Shown here: positions 14,351 to 17,651 of the stretch, piece by piece
Position numbering within the stretch: position 1 is the stretch's first letter
Layout: each line of letters begins with the position of its first letter
Source: Phycisphaerae bacterium
GTDB lineage: Bacteria > Planctomycetota > Phycisphaerae > UBA1845 > UTPLA1
NCBI GenBank assembly: GCA_029259995.1
Contig: JAJDEC010000678.1
Coordinates: 1-17,651 of the forward strand
Length of the DNA stretch: 17,651 nt
Reading direction: 5' to 3'
Made by a program: the position numbers and the translations under genes
The notes under the pieces: model-generated
Told to the model about the DNA's origin: nothing
What the model saw: only the letters and a program-made list of their open reading frames with translations
Databases searched by the model: none

Positions 14351-14894
14351 TTGGCAGGCTCGCGGTCATGAGACGCTAATTGACGGACTGCCCGTTATCA
14401 CTCCATAGGAGGCGACGCGCTGACGCACGGATGGTCGGGGGCCATACAGGTTTGTCGTTCCGTCTCGACTCCGAAAATCACGTGACAGAACCAGTATGCG
14501 ATGCGCGATGGCAGTGCCACAAGGCATGTGCAGCCCCATTTCCCATAGTCAGAACCATCATGCGTTATCGGCGGCGCCCAATCCCAGCGCTCGCCGAGAT
14601 TCACCGTCTACGGCGAGGAATCTCGGCGGAATCTTTCGCGCGTCGTCTGATAAGTGCTCGATGTCTCGACGATCGAGCACGCTCGGTATCTCAGTTTCGG
14701 CCAATCCGGTCATTAATGCAGGATACGCAGTCTCTGAATCGTACCTTTCACTGATCGCCTTTCCGGCAGTCGGCCCCTGGGCGATGTCGCGGGCGATTCG
14801 CGGTTGATGCGGGGGGTGTCGGCTGTGAGACGGGCCAGTGTCGGGCGGCGGCGGCGCAGCGGGTCGCAGTTCGTTCGCAGGAGGAGGTGCAGCT
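14351..14894. other. Gene-free gap before the diguanylate cyclase gene, with two strong hairpins
   Basis: I see no credible gene in these 544 bp. Several overlapping frames exist but lack family motifs. Two perfect hairpins, listed separately, lie in tandem near the middle. A Shine-Dalgarno-like AGGAGG at 14407-14412 has no good start after it. The strong AGGAGGT (14882-14888) belongs to the cyclase gene. Confidence 0.5.
14592..14680 (+). ncRNA. Candidate structured RNA or regulatory element (two tandem hairpins)
   Basis: Hairpin 1 is CGCCGAGATTC / GAATCTCGGCG (11 bp; 14592-14602 with 14618-14628, 15-nt loop). Hairpin 2 is GTGCTCGAT / ATCGAGCAC (9 bp; 14654-14662 with 14672-14680, 9-nt loop). 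The strand is undetermined. They lie 215-303 bp before the cyclase start and match no riboswitch that I recognise. No poly-T run follows on the plus strand. They could be a leader RNA, a small RNA, or DNA palindromes. Confidence 0.35.
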
Positions 14895-16277
14895 TTGGCA
14901 ACGCGTAACAGGCCGGTTTCGGCCAAGGCATCGATTCGCGCCTCGCTCGTCGGCGTTTTGCTGGCAGTGTCCGCGACTGCGCTGACTGCGCATGAGTTTC
15001 TTCGTCGCGAAGACGCACATCACGCCGCACACAATCGAACACGGCTGCTCGCCGAAACGATGGCATTGCAATTTGACGCCAGCGGCGTTTCAGAATCCAG
15101 TGATATTGAACATGTCTGTCGGACGATGCTCGAGTCTCCGTCATTGCTCGCCATCTGCATCTGGGACGGCGACGGTCGGCAACTCGCCTGCGAAGGCCGA
15201 CGGCCCGAGCATGCGCAGATGCTGGATGTGGTCCGAACGCAGCGGACGTCTGCTGCGAATAATGACGCTCACTTCTGGATATCCCACGAGGACTTGTCGG
15301 ATGACGGCCCGTTGGACGCACAGTTTGTTTCGATCGGCGTCGGCACGGTATCGGAAAAGCCCGCAAGACTGGGTGTGTTGCTGGACATGAGCCCGATGCT
15401 CGGCGGATTCTGGCAGCATTTCATACTTTATTACATGCCTGTGATCGGAGCCGGTGGATTGGCGCTCGTCATCGGCGCCATGCGGCTGCATCGCGACGTT
15501 GTCCAGCCGCTCGGCACATTGATCGCGGCCGCTTCTGCGAACGAACAGGATCGAACGGATACGTCGGCGTATGAGTCTCACGCGGAATTGGGCGTCCTCG
15601 CGAAAGCGATGCATTCCTTGAAGCTCGATGCCCTGACCTGGAAACGCAAGGCGGAAATCACGGAACGGCGATCCGATACACGCGTTGCCGTGGAGACGCG
15701 CAGGATTTCGAGAGATTTACACAGAATTCAGGAAGCCGCGTGGAAGGATCAGCTGACTGATGTGTACAACAGACGGTTCCTGGAAGAGAAACTGCCGGAT
15801 GTGTTCGAGGCACAGCGCTCGGCGAGCCGAGATCTTTCCGTGGTCATGTTCGACTTGGACAATTTCAAGCTGTTGAACGACTCAGAAGGACACGCCGCCG
15901 GCGATGAAGTGTTGCGTTTTGTGGGCGAGCTGCTTCGTCAGAATACACGGACCGGCGATTTTGCAATTCGATACGGCGGAGACGAGTTTCTACTGGTCAT
16001 GCCGGGACTTCCGGCGGCGCAGGCAATGGTCGTCGCCGATCGAATTCTCGCCCATTTCGCACAGCGGGCGAAAATGATGGTCAAAGTGCGGCCGGCTCCG
16101 TCGTTGACGGCAGGAGTGGCGAGTATTGTGAACAATCAGCCGGGAACGCTCCAAGAGGCCATGGAGATGGCGGATGAGGTGCTGTTGTCTGCAAAACAGG
16201 CAGGCAAGGCCTGTGTGCATCTGGCGACGCGGCGAGCTGGACCCATCAAGCAACTGCGACTCGCACGTCCTGCATAA
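14895..16277 (+). CDS. Membrane diguanylate cyclase (GGDEF) with periplasmic sensor region
   Basis: This 460-aa protein has transmembrane segment 1 at about 15-33, a periplasmic region (34-175), transmembrane segment 2 (about 176-197), a HAMP-like linker with a coiled coil (about 199-280) and a GGDEF domain (282-446). The active site is RYGGDEF (361-365 for GGDEF) and is intact, so it should make c-di-GMP from GTP. The inhibitory I-site is present: Arg352-x-x-Asp355 (RTGDFAIRYGGDEF), the spacing seen in PleD. Other motifs are DQLTDVYNRR and MFDLDNFKLLND. The periplasmic sensor is not recognised. The longest frame starts at 14838, but its first residues are Gly/Ser-rich. TTG 14895 has AGGAGGT (14882-14888) 6 nt upstream, so TTG is chosen. 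Only a weak terminator-like hairpin lies downstream. Confidence 0.9.
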   Translation: MATRNRPVSAKASIRASLVGVLLAVSATALTAHEFLRREDAHHAAHNRTRLLAETMALQFDASGVSESSDIEHVCRTMLESPSLLAICIWDGDGRQLACEGRRPEHAQMLDVVRTQRTSAANNDAHFWISHEDLSDDGPLDAQFVSIGVGTVSEKPARLGVLLDMSPMLGGFWQHFILYYMPVIGAGGLALVIGAMRLHRDVVQPLGTLIAAASANEQDRTDTSAYESHAELGVLAKAMHSLKLDALTWKRKAEITERRSDTRVAVETRRISRDLHRIQEAAWKDQLTDVYNRRFLEEKLPDVFEAQRSASRDLSVVMFDLDNFKLLNDSEGHAAGDEVLRFVGELLRQNTRTGDFAIRYGGDEFLLVMPGLPAAQAMVVADRILAHFAQRAKMMVKVRPAPSLTAGVASIVNNQPGTLQEAMEMADEVLLSAKQAGKACVHLATRRAGPIKQLRLARPA

Positions 16278-16596
16278 ATCGGTTAAATTATGGATTATGC
16301 ATTGCGGCCACCTGTCTGAACGGGTGCGTTGCGAAAACACCGAGCCAATAACCCCTCGCAAGGTTGGAATCGGCGCCAGTTCATTTATTGACGTAGTCGG
16401 CCCCGAAGTCGTGCGCTCTTGCGCAAAGAAAACAGGCCCTCATTGACCAATGAGGCTGCCGGGTCTTGCGCGTTGATGCATTGCGTCGTGTCCTGAATAC
16501 ACGTCGATCCAGCAACGGATTTCGTTTGATTTCAGGCACGGAACGATAAAATTTGAGAGAGTCTCTTAGAAATCGGGTCATACGGAGAATGTGTCA
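16278..16596. other. Intergenic region between the cyclase and Crp/Fnr genes
   Basis: These 319 bp show no credible gene. They hold a hairpin CCTCATT-GACC-AATGAGG (16438-16455) that may be a poor terminator (no T-run), and the Crp/Fnr gene promoter candidate with a small palindrome (next entry). Confidence 0.5.
16525..16566 (+). promoter_or_regulatory. Candidate promoter and operator of the Crp/Fnr gene
   Basis: TTGATT (16526-16531), a 15-bp spacer, then TAAAAT (16547-16552, five of six to TATAAT) resembles a sigma-70-type promoter with a slightly short spacer. The odd-length palindrome AGAGA-G-TCTCT (16556-16566) begins 4 bp after the -10 and would cover the start point, which fits autorepression. 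Neither element has been tested. Confidence 0.4.
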
Positions 16597-17301
16597 ATGT
16601 TGTCTGAAAGTGATGAAAGTCGACTTCACCGCCAGTATCCGGTATTTGCCGGTCTGTCCGATGCATCGCGAACGCTGATGCTCGAGCAATGCGATCTGGT
16701 GAATGCCGAGGACGGTCAAGTCTTGCTGGAGCAGGGCGGGTTTGCAGATCGGTTTGTGCTCCCATTGGACGGGGGAACCCGGGCCGTGGTCCGTTCCTCC
16801 GAAGATCGTGAAATTACGCTGGACCGGATCCGGCCCGGGGACTGCTGTGCGTTGTCGGCGAGTTGTCTGTTTGGCGCGTGTCCGTCGCCTGCGCGCGGCG
16901 TTGCGGAAGGCAAGCTGGCGGCCGTCACGCTTCCGGGTGATCTTTTCTTTCGCATTATGGATGAGTCCTCCGCATTTCGGCGGTTCATTTTCGGCGGCAT
17001 TTCGCGGCGGTTCGTCCGCCTCGTCGAAACGGTCGATCGCGTGACATTTCAGACAGTCGAAAAGCGCCTCGCGACGGCTCTGCTTGAGCGTCGGGCGCCG
17101 ATTCGAGTGACGCATCATGCGTTGGCCATGGAACTGGGCAGTGTTCGCGAGATCATCAGTCGGCATTTGAAGACTTTCGAAAACCGCGGGTTGGTTTCGC
17201 TTGCGCGCCAGCGGATCGACATCCTGGATCGTGACGGCTTGCAGGGATTGCTGAAAGGCGTCAAGACCAAGGGCAATGGTGCTGGCGCCGTGGACGATTA
17301 G
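16597..17301 (+). CDS. Crp/Fnr-family transcription regulator, cysteine-rich sensor domain
   Basis: This 234-aa protein has an N-terminal cyclic-nucleotide-binding-like fold (about 15-130) and a C-terminal winged helix. The HTH region includes VTHHALAMELGSVREIISRH, then LKTFENRGLV (171-200), and SVREIISRHLK is the recognition helix. The usual phosphate-binding cassette (GE---R-A) is not seen. In its place is GDCCALSASCLFGACPSPA with Cys83, 84, 90 and 95. This arrangement recalls Crp/Fnr relatives thought to sense redox or NO. The ligand is not predictable, though no cAMP binding is expected. GGAG (16584-16587) is 9 nt before ATG 16597; a GTG start at 16591 is possible but very close (3 nt). 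It sits downstream of a c-di-GMP synthase but on its own promoter. Confidence 0.88.
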   Translation: MLSESDESRLHRQYPVFAGLSDASRTLMLEQCDLVNAEDGQVLLEQGGFADRFVLPLDGGTRAVVRSSEDREITLDRIRPGDCCALSASCLFGACPSPARGVAEGKLAAVTLPGDLFFRIMDESSAFRRFIFGGISRRFVRLVETVDRVTFQTVEKRLATALLERRAPIRVTHHALAMELGSVREIISRHLKTFENRGLVSLARQRIDILDRDGLQGLLKGVKTKGNGAGAVDD

Positions 17302-17362
17302 TGGGGCCGCCGTCCATGCGAGCGGCATCATGTCGGAGAAAAGAGACTCCCCTCGCATTTGC

Positions 17363-17418
17363 GGGAATTCGTGGATTGCGAAGTTCGATTCTGAGCCGCC
17401 GTGTCCTCACGACGACGT
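17363..17418 (-). repeat. Dispersed hairpin repeat, copy 2
   Basis: Ungapped match to 7331-7386, 46 of 56 positions. The core CGCCGTG-TCCT-CACGACG has one change in the right arm relative to copy 1. Read on the minus strand this change gives a G-U pair, so a minus-strand RNA hairpin is kept. It lies 61 nt past the Crp/Fnr stop. Confidence 0.7.
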
Positions 17419-17527
17419 CCCGTCAGCCGACCGGGCAATCGCGGGACGCCACGTTGAGACAACGAGACTCTGCCGGGAGCGCGGCTCAATTCAATGCACG
17501 CCCGGCGTCGCGCGTTTACGCACTCAA

Positions 17528-17566
17528 ATGGACCTGCGGCCGGGTGGTCCATCGCTTCAGCGATGG
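17528..17566. repeat. Palindromic module with GGACC...GGTCC and an overlapping hairpin
   Basis: ATGGACC pairs with GGTCCAT across 11 nt (17528-17552), and CCATCGC-TTCA-GCGATGG (17549-17566) overlaps its right half. The layout resembles 1895-1942 (a GGATCC pair followed by a GCGAT-type hairpin and a G run). No T-run follows. Confidence 0.5.
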
Positions 17567-17651
17567 GGGCGCGACGATAAGGTTCGCGCACAGCGTCCAC
17601 GTCGTAAGAAAACGCAACAGCGCCGAGTGTATCGAAACTCGAGTTCCCAAC

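Larger units (their letters stand above)
17302..17651. other. Gene-free right end with repeats
   Basis: No credible gene is seen. The region holds the second copy of the dispersed hairpin repeat (17363-17418), an inverted repeat (GTCCCG...CGGGAC, about 17416-17446) and a second palindromic module (17528-17566). Confidence 0.5.

Noticed and set aside
14398..14604. Minus-strand 68-codon frame rich in Trp and Cys
   Set aside because: It begins at GTG without a ribosome site and has no recognisable motif; likely chance.
14558..14926. Minus-strand open frame in the gap before the cyclase (part reads like a plausible protein)
   Set aside because: Third-position composition is not gene-like, it overlaps the cyclase start and its strong ribosome site, and I know no family for it. 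A decayed gene is possible but cannot be supported.
16278..16596. Possible c-di-GMP riboswitch near the cyclase
   Set aside because: The known GEMM-I core and tetraloop pattern was not found in this region or in the gap before the cyclase.
1..17651. CRISPR array, tRNA or rRNA genes, insertion sequences, prophage genes
   Set aside because: No regularly spaced repeats, tRNA-like cloverleaf, rRNA stretch, transposase or phage structural gene was recognised by eye on either strand.

Overview
The window is GC-rich (roughly 60% by eye) bacterial chromosome, most likely from the phylum Planctomycetota, perhaps the Phycisphaerae. This is inferred from protein style only. There is a secreted propeller protein whose mature end reads DWPHWRGP, a GTWEV-type small lipoprotein, a secreted TPR-esterase, a CdsA with a divergent signature, a lysine-rich tail on a DksA-like protein, and many short transcription units with alternating strands. 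No rRNA, tRNA, CRISPR array, transposase or phage gene was seen.

Layout, left to right. Positions 1-367 (-) hold the start of a secreted protein that runs off the window. 588-1751 (+) is a two-gene unit, a MobA-like molybdenum-cofactor nucleotidyltransferase and a YfcE-type metallophosphoesterase. It is followed by a gene-free stretch with a palindromic repeat and two good terminators, one per strand. 2177-4129 (-) is a secreted TPR plus alpha/beta-hydrolase protein, divergent from recA (4571-5797, +). recA ends at a 37-nt near-perfect hairpin. A secreted C45-type Ntn-hydrolase (6006-7310, +) follows, then a gap with one copy of a dispersed repeat, then cdsA and phoH (7591-9520, +). phoH seems to start at a non-AUG codon. 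infA (-) converges on phoH. A small lipoprotein (+) converges on a DksA/TraR zinc-finger protein (-), which lies downstream of a DUF4097-like lipoprotein and a class II aldolase (both -). Divergent from the aldolase is a PQQ-like propeller protein (+). A 544-bp gene-free gap with two strong hairpins leads to a membrane diguanylate cyclase (TTG start), then a Crp/Fnr-family regulator. The window ends in a 350-bp gene-free region with the second copy of the dispersed repeat.

Functionally this is a mixed housekeeping region (RecA, IF-1, CdsA, PhoH, MobA) mixed with envelope or secreted proteins and regulators (DksA-like, c-di-GMP, Crp/Fnr). I see no coherent new multi-gene defence or metabolic system. 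The most interesting points are the ATC (or ATT) start of phoH, the dispersed hairpin repeat at 7331 and 17363, the palindromic modules at 1895 and 17528, the histone-like tail on the DksA homologue, the structured gap before the diguanylate cyclase, and the cysteine-rich Crp/Fnr protein.
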